DNA of 52,608 nt from a bacterium (lineage in GTDB: Bacteria > UBP6 > UBA1177), in NCBI GenBank assembly GCA_017538365.1, contig JAFYIZ010000005.1, positions 1 to 52,608 of the forward strand, in the 5' to 3' direction. Shown in pieces: positions 1-6,937 of this stretch. The notes under the pieces are model-generated. The model searched no databases and had not been told where the DNA came from. It saw only the letters and a program-made list of their open reading frames with translations. Positions within the stretch are counted from its first letter, which is position 1; each line of letters opens with the position of its first letter. The translations under genes were made by a program, and so were the position numbers.

Positions 1-59
1 GAGTAGAGTTGAGTTGCCATCACTGCGCCGTCAAAAACTGAATCAACAAAAAACGCAGT

Positions 60-170
60 ATTTTAGGTCGTTTCATATCGAAGGCAAGTTTTTGCTTCGA
101 CTCCTTCGACTAAGCTCAGGAAACGAGTTCGTCAATCTGGATTTTGCGGGCGAGCCGCCCGCGCTCCGAC
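60..170. repeat. intergenic dispersed-repeat-like segment
   Basis: Non-coding gap between the left edge of the window and the yidC stop. It contains a cttcgact-type doublet (cttcgactccttcgact, about 97-113) and a perfect 7-bp hairpin, gcgggcg / cgcccgc with an AGC loop, at 146-162. Such short GC-rich palindromes between genes look like dispersed repeat (REP-like) material. No open frame here has a credible start or family match. The hairpin lies just past the yidC stop but has no U-tract on either side, so I do not call it a terminator. Confidence 0.4.
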
Positions 171-173
171 AGG

Positions 174-1760
174 TTACGCGTTTTTGTATTTTTTATTGAT
201 GTAGAACTGCTGGGCGATGCCGAGAACGGTGTTGACGAACCAGTAAAGCGTCATTCCGCTCGGGAGCATGAGGGAGATCCAGGTGAAAACGATGGGCATT
301 GTGTACATCATGATCTTCGCCTGCTTGTTGTCGCCGGTCTGCGGTGTGAATTTGGTCTGAAGGAGCATCAGGGCACCGAGCGAGATCGGGATAATGTAGT
401 AGGGGTCTTTTTCCGAAAGGTCGGTGAGCCAGAAGGGAAGGAACGGCGCGTTGAAAAGCTCGACCGCGTTCTGGATCATGTAGTAAAGCGCGATGTAAAC
501 GGGCATCTGGATGAACATCGGAAGGCAGCCGCCGAGCGGATTGATGTTCTCTTTCTGGTAGAGAAGCATCGTCTCTTTGTTGAGCGTTTCCTTGTCATCC
601 TTGTATTTTTCCTGCAGCTCTTTGATCTTGGGCTGCAGAGCCTTCATTTTGTTCATTGATTTGTAGCTTGCGTTGGAAAGCGGCCACAGAAGAAGTTTTA
701 CGACGATGGTGAGAAGGATTATCGCAAGACCGTAGTTGCCGAGGAAGCCGTAGAAGAAGTTGAGCGCGAGAAGAAGCGGTTCAGCGAGGAACGAAGTCCA
801 GCCGAAAGTGATCGTTTTTTCAAGTCCGAGCTCTTTCTGTTTGAGGAGTTCGCGCTCTTTCGTGCCGTAGTAGAGCGAAAACTCTTTAGTTGCGCTTTCG
901 CCGGGGTTTACGATCATTTTTTCTGCAGTTGCAGTGAAGCGTGAAAGGTTTTTCTTGGAATCGATCTCAGCCGCTGCGTGGAGTTTGTTTTCAGGCGAGA
1001 TGACTGCGAAAATGAAGTATCCGTAGTTGACTCCGATCCAGTTTACGAGGTCTCCCGCTTCGAAAAAGTCCTTGATGTCGCCGCTGTCATCCATCTCGTC
1101 GAACTTTCCGTCTGCATTCTGAGCGACGATCTTGAACTTCTTGTTGTAGGATGAAAGGATGTCGGAGTTTTCGAACTGCGAATCGAAAGAGACTGCCGGA
1201 GTCCATTCTACCGCGTTTTCGCCGTTGTTGATTATCGTTTTGGAAACGGTGAGGTTGAAATCGTCTTTCAAAGTTATCGTTTTCTGTTCGGTAACGCCTT
1301 GATTTTCATAGATGAATGTTACGGAATCGGCACTCTGGGCTGCAAGCTCGTAAGCGGGTTCAGCGCCGAAAACGGAGCTCATTGCCGGAAAGTATGCACC
1401 CTGCGTGAGACCTACCGAAAGATCGACTTCTTTCGATTTGTATCTCTCTTCCGTGATGAGCGACTTCGTGACTTTTCCTTCAAGAGTCGAGAAAGTGAGC
1501 TCAAGTGCGCCGTTAGAGATGTTTCCCGTTTTTTCGGGGTTCGTCTTGTCGGCAGTGGGCTGCGCAGTTTCCACGTTTGCGGCCGGCTTTTCTGCGACGA
1601 TTATGTTTTTGGGTGCGTCTTCAGTCGTTTTTTCAGCCTGCTCAGTCTGTTCCTGCTGCTTTTTTATCGCTTCAGGATCGGGTTTCGGGGCGAAGAACTC
1701 GCTCCAGATGAACATTACAGCGACCGAAAGGATCATCGCGATTATGAAGTTCTTGTTCAT
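174..1760 (-). CDS. yidC: membrane protein insertase YidC
   Basis: Inserts and folds inner-membrane proteins, alone or with SecYEG. The 528-residue protein has the Gram-negative YidC layout: an N-terminal membrane anchor (residues 5-23), a charged linker, a large periplasmic beta domain (about 85-300) and the conserved 60KD_IMP core from about 325 to 525. The conserved positive charge in the hydrophilic groove is Lys355 (TIVVKLLLWP), where E. coli has Arg366. The cytoplasmic coiled hairpin (about 375-400) and the NPLGGCLPMFIQMP segment are clear. The ATG start follows a GGAG ribosome site. The gene follows yidD by a few bases, the classic rpmH-rnpA-yidD-yidC order. The length is normal for a Gram-negative YidC, which supports an outer membrane-bearing host. 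Confidence 0.97.
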   Translation of the reverse strand: MNKNFIIAMILSVAVMFIWSEFFAPKPDPEAIKKQQEQTEQAEKTTEDAPKNIIVAEKPAANVETAQPTADKTNPEKTGNISNGALELTFSTLEGKVTKSLITEERYKSKEVDLSVGLTQGAYFPAMSSVFGAEPAYELAAQSADSVTFIYENQGVTEQKTITLKDDFNLTVSKTIINNGENAVEWTPAVSFDSQFENSDILSSYNKKFKIVAQNADGKFDEMDDSGDIKDFFEAGDLVNWIGVNYGYFIFAVISPENKLHAAAEIDSKKNLSRFTATAEKMIVNPGESATKEFSLYYGTKERELLKQKELGLEKTITFGWTSFLAEPLLLALNFFYGFLGNYGLAIILLTIVVKLLLWPLSNASYKSMNKMKALQPKIKELQEKYKDDKETLNKETMLLYQKENINPLGGCLPMFIQMPVYIALYYMIQNAVELFNAPFLPFWLTDLSEKDPYYIIPISLGALMLLQTKFTPQTGDNKQAKIMMYTMPIVFTWISLMLPSGMTLYWFVNTVLGIAQQFYINKKYKNA

Positions 1761-1769
1761 TTTCAGCTC

Positions 1770-1982
1770 CTATTTTACAGGGTCGTAACCACAGTTTTTG
1801 TTTAACGGATTGCAGCGGAGTATTCGCCAGATCCCCATCAACGCGCCTTTGAACGCGCCGTATTTTTCGATAGCCTGGATCATGTAGGTCGAGCAGGTCG
1901 GATAGAATCTGCACTGTCCGCCGAAGTAGGGCGAAAGGAATTTTTTATAAAGCCTGACGAGAAATATCAGAAATTTTGCCAT
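1770..1982 (-). CDS. yidD: membrane protein insertion efficiency factor YidD
   Basis: Small (70-residue) amphipathic protein that assists YidC-dependent membrane insertion. The family signature is plain: [18 protein letters not shown] with two Cys, then [16 protein letters not shown] and a closing CGYDPV. I start it at the ATG 1980-1982 because a GGAG sits about 9 bases upstream; longer in-frame extension would run deeper into rnpA. It overlaps the 3' end of rnpA by 38 bases and is 9 bases from yidC, so translation of the three is probably coupled. Confidence 0.95.
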   Translation of the reverse strand: MAKFLIFLVRLYKKFLSPYFGGQCRFYPTCSTYMIQAIEKYGAFKGALMGIWRILRCNPLNKNCGYDPVK

Positions 1983-2304
1983 TGAATTTCTCCGCAAAAT
2001 AGAGGAAATCGCGCTTGATCTCGTCAAAACTGAGTTCGCTTTTTCTCGGGATCACGACAAGATCCACCGGACGCGCGAAAGCGGCACGGTTGAGCCTGAA
2101 AACTTCGCGGATCCACCTTTTCGTTCTGTTTCTCGTGACGGAATCACCGACTTTTTTCGTGACGATAAGACCGAGTCTCATTCTGTCCGATTCCATGAAA
2201 TTGAAGACAAGCAATTTAGTCTTGAAAACGTTACCCTCGGTTTTTAACCTCGAGTAATCATGACCTTTTCTGATTTTATCCTGTTTGGAAAAAGAAAAAA
2301 CCAA
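1945..2304 (-). CDS. rnpA: ribonuclease P protein component
   Basis: Protein subunit of RNase P, which trims the 5' leader of tRNA precursors with the catalytic RNA (not encoded in this window). The 119-residue length and the basic RNR motif ([13 protein letters not shown]) are diagnostic, and the N-terminus [18 protein letters not shown] matches the usual start of the family. No ATG fits: the best start is TTG at 2302-2304, 14 bases after the rpmH stop and with a weak ribosome site. It is probably translated by coupling from rpmH. Confidence 0.93.
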   Translation of the reverse strand: MVFSFSKQDKIRKGHDYSRLKTEGNVFKTKLLVFNFMESDRMRLGLIVTKKVGDSVTRNRTKRWIREVFRLNRAAFARPVDLVVIPRKSELSFDEIKRDFLYFAEKFNGKISDISRQAL

Positions 2305-2318
2305 TAGATTTTCGCCGA

Positions 2319-2468
2319 CTACTTTTCAAATATAGCAACCGAAAGAAGCTTTCTGCCTTTTTTTCTGCGTGCTTTGATGACGTTTCTGCCGTCAGCGGTT
2401 CTCATTCTTTTTCTGAAGCCGTGAGTTCTTTGTCTCGAAATTTTGCTCGGCTGATATGTTCTTTTCAT
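2319..2468 (-). CDS. rpmH: 50S ribosomal protein L34
   Basis: A 49-residue basic protein of the large ribosomal subunit. The translation begins [18 protein letters not shown], continues [19 protein letters not shown] and ends LSVAIFEK, matching L34 throughout. The ATG is preceded by AGGGAG at good spacing. It is the first gene of the minus-strand rpmH-rnpA-yidD-yidC operon and has its own strong promoter (2510-2537). dnaA, often the neighbour on the other side, is absent; mlaE is there instead. Confidence 0.96.
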   Translation of the reverse strand: MKRTYQPSKISRQRTHGFRKRMRTADGRNVIKARRKKGRKLLSVAIFEK

Positions 2469-2509
2469 AACAATCTCCCTAAAAATGACCTAAACCAAAA
2501 AACCGCGAC

Positions 2510-2537
2510 AGCATACTCAGAAATTCCTGAAAGTCAA
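2510..2537 (-). promoter_or_regulatory. promoter of rpmH operon
   Basis: Reading the minus strand, TTGACT (2532-2537) and TATGCT (2510-2515) are separated by 16 bases. The predicted transcript start near 2503 gives a leader of about 35 bases before the L34 ATG. Confidence 0.65.
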
Positions 2538-2632
2538 ATTTTAGGTCGTGTTTTCTCTCTTAAATTTATACCTGAAGATGAAAATCCGACCTTGAAACGA
2601 TGCTTAGAAGGTGCTGTTTTCGGCGTATTTAC

Positions 2633-2661
2633 TTGACGTATAGTGTTTTGGCTGTTATTTT
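2633..2661 (+). promoter_or_regulatory. promoter of mla operon
   Basis: TTGACG (2633-2638), a 17-base spacer and TATTTT (2656-2661) lie just upstream of mlaE, diverging from the rpmH promoter. The start site would fall near 2668, leaving only about 20 bases of leader. Confidence 0.55.
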
Positions 2662-2690
2662 TCGGTGCTTTTTTTTGAGAAGGGTTGAAA

Positions 2691-3455
2691 TTGTTGCAAT
2701 TTTTTTACAAGTTGGGACGCAGTTTAAGTGATTTTATGCGCTTCCTGGGTGATTGCTGCCGCTGGCTTTTCGTGCCGCCGTACAGGATCGGCCAGATTGC
2801 GGAACACATCGAAAGGATCGGAATCCAGTCTATTCCGATAGTTGCGCTTTCGGTTTTTACTACGGGTATGATTCTGGCGCTCCAGCTTATCAACATCATG
2901 TATATTTTCCGTGCCGAAACTTTTGCGGGAGCGGCTGTTGCGATTGCGATGAGCAGGGAATTGGCGCCTGTCGTCACCGCTATTGTGCTGATTGCTAAAA
3001 ACGGTTCGGCGATGACGGCTGAGATCGGAAGCATGCAGGTCACCGAACAGATCGCGGCGATGGAAACTATGGCTGTAAGTCCTCTGCGCTATCTTGTCGT
3101 GCCGCGCATTTTTGCTTCGATTTTAGCTTTTCCGGCTCTTACGGCTGTTGCGAATGCGGTCGGAGTCTACGGCGGATACTTTGTTGCGGCGCACGTTATG
3201 AACGTAAACAGCGTAGCCTACTTGAGCACGATGTATTTTTACGTTGATCCGGACGACATCTGGACCGGGCTCATCAAAGCGGCTGTTTTCGGCTTCATCG
3301 TCACGGTTATATGCTGCTATCAGGGTTTGCAGACAAGCGGCGGAGCGAAAGGTGTCGGCAGAAGAACCACGGCGGCGGTCGTCATTTCAACGGTCGCAAT
3401 TCTTGTCGCCGACTATGTAATGACTTTTTTGTTTATCAGATTTTTGGGAATGTAA
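2691..3455 (+). CDS. mlaE: MlaE-type lipid ABC transporter permease
   Basis: Inner-membrane permease of the Mla/MCE phospholipid transport system, which works with the MlaF ATPase and MlaD. The protein is about 254 residues, hydrophobic, with several membrane segments. It carries the MlaE family stretches around MSRELAPVVTAIVLIAKNGSAMTAEIGSM and the following region that turns at the periplasmic face. No ATG is present; three TTG codons at 2685, 2691 and 2694 are possible. GAGAAGGG ends at 2684, so 2691 or 2694 gives workable spacing and I use 2691. The stop overlaps the mlaF start as TAATG. Confidence 0.92.
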   Translation: MLQFFYKLGRSLSDFMRFLGDCCRWLFVPPYRIGQIAEHIERIGIQSIPIVALSVFTTGMILALQLINIMYIFRAETFAGAAVAIAMSRELAPVVTAIVLIAKNGSAMTAEIGSMQVTEQIAAMETMAVSPLRYLVVPRIFASILAFPALTAVANAVGVYGGYFVAAHVMNVNSVAYLSTMYFYVDPDDIWTGLIKAAVFGFIVTVICCYQGLQTSGGAKGVGRRTTAAVVISTVAILVADYVMTFLFIRFLGM

Positions 3456-4219
3456 TGGAAAACGCTATCGTCAGGGTCCGCAGCCTTTACAAGTCTTTCG
3501 ATGAGCACAAAATTCTGAACGGAGTCGATCTCGACATCGAGGAAGGGCGCATCACTGCGGTTATCGGCAAGAGCGGAACGGGAAAAAGCGTCCTCCTGAA
3601 GAATATCATCGGCATTCTGAAACCCGATAAAGGTGAGATTTTTTTCCGCGATTCCGATATCGCTAAAATGAATAAGGAAGAACTTCTGGAAATTAGAAAA
3701 AATATAGGTTATCTTTTCCAGGATGCGGCGCTTTTTGATTTTATGTCGGTTGAGGATAATATAAAGTTTCCTCTTGTCGAGCAGCTCGGGCTGAAAAACG
3801 GCAAAGAGCTTTCGGCCAGAGTCGCGGAACTGCTCGAACTTGTGGGGCTTCCGGGAACTGAGAAAAAGTTTCCGTCGGAGCTTTCGGGAGGCATGAGGAA
3901 AAGGGTCGGTCTGGCGCGTGCTATTGCGGTGAAGCCGAAAATCGTCCTTTTTGACGAACCGACGACCGGGCTTGACCCGATTTTGGCGGAAAGTATTGAC
4001 GCGCTTATTGATATGGTAAACAAGGAACTGAATATGACCTGTGTAGTTATAAGTCACGATATAGCTTCGGTTTTCAGGCATGCCGACAAGATTGCGCTGC
4101 TTTATGACGGCGTGATCCAGTTCTGCGGAACGCCGGACGAGGCGCTTGCTTCTACTCATGAAGTTATGCAGCGTTTTATTTCCAATTCATTCAGGGGAAT
4201 CGGTGCGGAGAGGAGATGA
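3455..4219 (+). CDS. mlaF: MlaF-type lipid ABC transporter ATPase
   Basis: Cytoplasmic ATPase that powers the MlaE permease. All ABC motifs are intact in 254 residues: Walker A GKSGTGKS (38-45), Q-loop LFQD (Q89), signature LSGGMRKR (143-150), Walker B IVLFDEPTTGLD (163-174) and a switch His in SHDIAS. I start at the ATG that overlaps the mlaE stop; the open frame extends further upstream but only inside mlaE. The 3' end overlaps mlaD by four bases (ATGA), so mlaEFD is a tightly coupled unit. Confidence 0.95.
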   Translation: MENAIVRVRSLYKSFDEHKILNGVDLDIEEGRITAVIGKSGTGKSVLLKNIIGILKPDKGEIFFRDSDIAKMNKEELLEIRKNIGYLFQDAALFDFMSVEDNIKFPLVEQLGLKNGKELSARVAELLELVGLPGTEKKFPSELSGGMRKRVGLARAIAVKPKIVLFDEPTTGLDPILAESIDALIDMVNKELNMTCVVISHDIASVFRHADKIALLYDGVIQFCGTPDEALASTHEVMQRFISNSFRGIGAERR

Positions 4220-5715
4220 CGAGAGCAGTTAAGATAGTGATATTTTTCGTTTTGTGTTCGTGCTGCGCCGGGATCTACATCTATAAATCGGCCGATTTCT
4301 TTGAAGGCGACACAAAAACATATTTTGCGTTGGCCGACGATGCAATGGGGCTTCTGCGTGACAGCAACATTCTTGTTTCAGGTGTCGTTGTCGGAAAACT
4401 CGACAAGATCGGTCTTGAGAACGGAAAAGCCAAGTTTACACTCAAAATCTCCAAAGAATTAGTTGTTTACGAAAATGCAAAACTTGAAAAAGTGATGGAA
4501 AGCATGCTCGGAACTTATGTCCTTGTGCTTGAACCGGGCGACAGTACGGCTTCCGTGCTTAATGAAAATGACTACATAAAAAATGTGAAGACCGATTCAG
4601 GAATGTCTGCCGCGATGAACAAAGCCACGGATATCATGGAAAAAACCGACGCCCTGATGGAAAAGGTCATGGAGCGCGAAAATAAGGAGAAAATCGATAA
4701 AATCATCGATATGCTCGTCAGAATGACAGAAAACACGACGCAGAATATCGAAGGAAACATGAAGATGCTTTCATCGGTTCTCAAGGATATGTCGGATGTC
4801 ATGCAGAAGGTGAATGCCAAAAGTGACACCGAAATGGAAAAACTGTCGAAAATATTGGAAAATACGCTCAAAGTTACCGACAGGATCGCCGAAATTTCAG
4901 ACGGTAAGGACGAGAAACTGAATCAGACTCTTGATGATCTCAGAAACAGCCTGAAACTTATCGCTGACGAGCTTGCCGCATCCCGCGGAGCAATGCAGGA
5001 TGTGCGTGAAATCACTTCGAATATGAACCAGATCACTGAAAAAGTGGCGAACGGCGAAGGAACGGTCGGTAAACTTATGACAGACGACAAACTTTATCAG
5101 GATATCGTCAAAGTTTCAGACAAGCTCACCGATTACGCCGATACGCTGCTCGGAATGAAGGTCTACGTTGACGCGCACTCGAACTACATGGTCTTCAACA
5201 ATGCCTTTAAGACTTATTTCGATATCACGCTTCAGCCGCGCAAAGACCGCTTTTATCTGCTCGGTGTCGTCGATGATCCGCGCGGCAATGTTTCGCATAC
5301 AGTGACGACCCATACGACTGATGTCGACGGCACGACATACATCGTAGAAGACGACAAAACTGTTGTTACAGACAAGCTGAAATTTAATTTGCAGATAGGT
5401 CGAATTTTCGGGCCGGTCGCACTTCGCGGCGGTATTTTCCAGAACAAGGCTGGCTTTGGAATTGACTACAATCCGTGGAAATACGTTTCGCTTTCAGCCG
5501 AGATCTTCGATTTCGGAAGCGGCGGTGCGCCTCAGCTGCGGGTTCAGGGTCTGGCCCGTCCGCTGCTTTGGACGATGGAGCCTTTCAGCTGGCTTTACAT
5601 TACGGCTGGCGGCGAAGATCTCATTAACGGAGAGCGCGATCTTTACTTCGGTCTGGGACTCAGATTCGACGACGACGATCTCAAAAGCATAGTTTCCACA
5701 GTTCCAAAACCATAA
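4216..5715 (+). CDS. mlaD: MCE-domain (MlaD-like) protein with long coiled coil and C-terminal beta-rich domain
   Basis: Periplasmic, membrane-anchored lipid-binding component of the Mla system. The layout of the 499 residues is: membrane anchor (about 5-24), one MCE domain (about 35-125, including ILVSGVVVGKLDKIGLENGK), a helical coiled coil rich in Lys, Glu, Met and Asp (about 130-300), then a C-terminal part of about 190 residues dominated by alternating beta patterns (for example KFNLQIGRIFGPVALRGGIF and LYFGLGLRF). The last part looks like an outer-membrane-facing beta domain. That is longer than E. coli MlaD (about 183 residues). The fusion suggests one protein may span from inner to outer membrane; this is inference. 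It is coupled to mlaF by an ATGA overlap and followed 12 bases later by the radical SAM gene. Confidence 0.88.
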   Translation: MTRAVKIVIFFVLCSCCAGIYIYKSADFFEGDTKTYFALADDAMGLLRDSNILVSGVVVGKLDKIGLENGKAKFTLKISKELVVYENAKLEKVMESMLGTYVLVLEPGDSTASVLNENDYIKNVKTDSGMSAAMNKATDIMEKTDALMEKVMERENKEKIDKIIDMLVRMTENTTQNIEGNMKMLSSVLKDMSDVMQKVNAKSDTEMEKLSKILENTLKVTDRIAEISDGKDEKLNQTLDDLRNSLKLIADELAASRGAMQDVREITSNMNQITEKVANGEGTVGKLMTDDKLYQDIVKVSDKLTDYADTLLGMKVYVDAHSNYMVFNNAFKTYFDITLQPRKDRFYLLGVVDDPRGNVSHTVTTHTTDVDGTTYIVEDDKTVVTDKLKFNLQIGRIFGPVALRGGIFQNKAGFGIDYNPWKYVSLSAEIFDFGSGGAPQLRVQGLARPLLWTMEPFSWLYITAGGEDLINGERDLYFGLGLRFDDDDLKSIVSTVPKP

Positions 5716-5727
5716 AATCGGTGAAAA

Positions 5728-6819
5728 ATGCGTCCTGAAATAAGAAAAATAGTTATAGATCCTGAGTTCGGAAACGCGGAACTTCCGCACAGAATCGCTG
5801 AAAAACTCTCGCTCAAGCCCGAATTTATGACGAAAGAGGAACTTTTGGATGAAATCAGGCAGAATTCCGGCGTTGATCTTTTCAAAACCGCGAAAAAAGT
5901 GCTTTTTTTCACTGAAAACAAAGGGCGTTTCCTCAAAAAATGCCCCGGTAGCAAAGGAGTTGTCTGCTGCAACTACTACACGATAAACAGCGTCACAGGA
6001 TGTCCTTACGACTGCTCCTACTGTATTCTGCAGCACTACATCGGCAACAATCCGTTTATTACTGTTTTTATGAATAGAAAAAAGGCGATAGAAGAAATCG
6101 TTTCGTTCCTTGCCGAAAACCGGTTTCTCCGCGTAGGAACAGGGGAACTGGCAGATTCGCTGGCGTTAGATTACCTGCTTGACGAGAGCGGATTTTTTAT
6201 CGGAGAACTCTCAAAACGATCACTTTTTGAGAGAGTCCAGTTCGAGTTTAAAACCAAATCTGCCGAAGTGGAACGCCTGCTTGAAGTGAAAGATCTCTAT
6301 CCGGATTCAAATATTGTCGCGGGATTTTCGGTGAATATTCCCCGTTTCAGCTCTTGCGAAGAGCCGGGAACGGCAACGCTTGAAGAGAGAATGAACGCGG
6401 CTGCACAGCTTCAGGCGAAGGGAGTCAAAGTCGCGATACATTTTGATCCGGTGCTTATGCTGGAAGAACTTTTCGACGACTATATGCAGCTCATAGATTC
6501 CATTTTTTCGCGTCTCGATCCAGAAAAAATCGCGTGGATCAGCATGGGCGGTTTCCGTCACACGCTTGCTTTAACCGAAACGATTATCGAGCGCAACCCG
6601 AAAAGCCTGCTTCTGCGCGGCGAAATGTTTCCTTCTGACAGTGACAACAAACTTCGCTATCTGGCGTTTGTCCGCCGCAGATTCTATACAGCCTTTAACG
6701 AGCGGATATCACGCTTTTTCAAAGGCAATCCACCGCTTTATATGTGTATGGAAAAGGCTTTCATGTGGTCTGATATGAAAATGCCGCTTCCTGAAGAAGT
6801 ATTCCGCAACAACAAATAA
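5728..6819 (+). CDS. spore photoproduct lyase-like radical SAM protein
   Basis: 363-residue radical SAM enzyme of the SPL family. The cluster-binding motif is GCPYDCSYCILQ, giving Cys92, Cys96 and Cys99 in the SPL-type CxxxCxxC spacing. Compared with B. subtilis SPL (from memory), Tyr97 is kept (Tyr98 here) but Tyr99 is Ile100. The stretch holding the catalytic hydrogen-donor Cys141 (ASCTSD) is replaced by GTGELADS (137-144), with no Cys. Repair of spore photoproduct by the known mechanism is therefore doubtful, and nothing here suggests sporulation. The substrate is unknown. It starts 12 bases after mlaD and is probably in the same transcript. The ribosome site is weak (GGTGAAAA). Confidence 0.82.
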   Translation: MRPEIRKIVIDPEFGNAELPHRIAEKLSLKPEFMTKEELLDEIRQNSGVDLFKTAKKVLFFTENKGRFLKKCPGSKGVVCCNYYTINSVTGCPYDCSYCILQHYIGNNPFITVFMNRKKAIEEIVSFLAENRFLRVGTGELADSLALDYLLDESGFFIGELSKRSLFERVQFEFKTKSAEVERLLEVKDLYPDSNIVAGFSVNIPRFSSCEEPGTATLEERMNAAAQLQAKGVKVAIHFDPVLMLEELFDDYMQLIDSIFSRLDPEKIAWISMGGFRHTLALTETIIERNPKSLLLRGEMFPSDSDNKLRYLAFVRRRFYTAFNERISRFFKGNPPLYMCMEKAFMWSDMKMPLPEEVFRNNK

Positions 6820-6889
6820 AAACACTCTCTTTCTTTGACTTCAAGCGATTCTGTTAGCCTGAATTAAGTGAAAATTTAAGTTTTTGAGC

Positions 6890-6915
6890 AAAAAAAACCG
6901 GGCTTTTCAGCCCGG
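6890..6915 (-). terminator. intrinsic terminator of the 6938-9349 lipoprotein gene
   Basis: Minus-strand hairpin CCGGGCT / AGCCCGG with a GAAA loop (6898-6915), followed by a run of eight U. It lies 22 bases past the stop of the lipoprotein gene. On the plus strand the U-run is poor, so it mainly serves the minus strand. Confidence 0.85.
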
Positions 6916-6937
6916 CTTTAAAGAATCAACTGACCGA

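Noticed and set aside
144-659. Plus-strand open frame of 171 codons over the yidC 3' end
   Set aside because: It is fully antisense to yidC, has no family match and an Arg/His/Val-rich composition typical of a reverse-frame shadow.
2469-2690. Possible replication origin near rpmH
   Set aside because: There is no dnaA gene and I see no cluster of TTATNCACA boxes; the gap is explained by two divergent promoters.
5728-6819. Evidence that the organism forms spores
   Set aside because: The SPL-like protein lacks the donor Cys and there are no spore genes; the envelope genes are Gram-negative.
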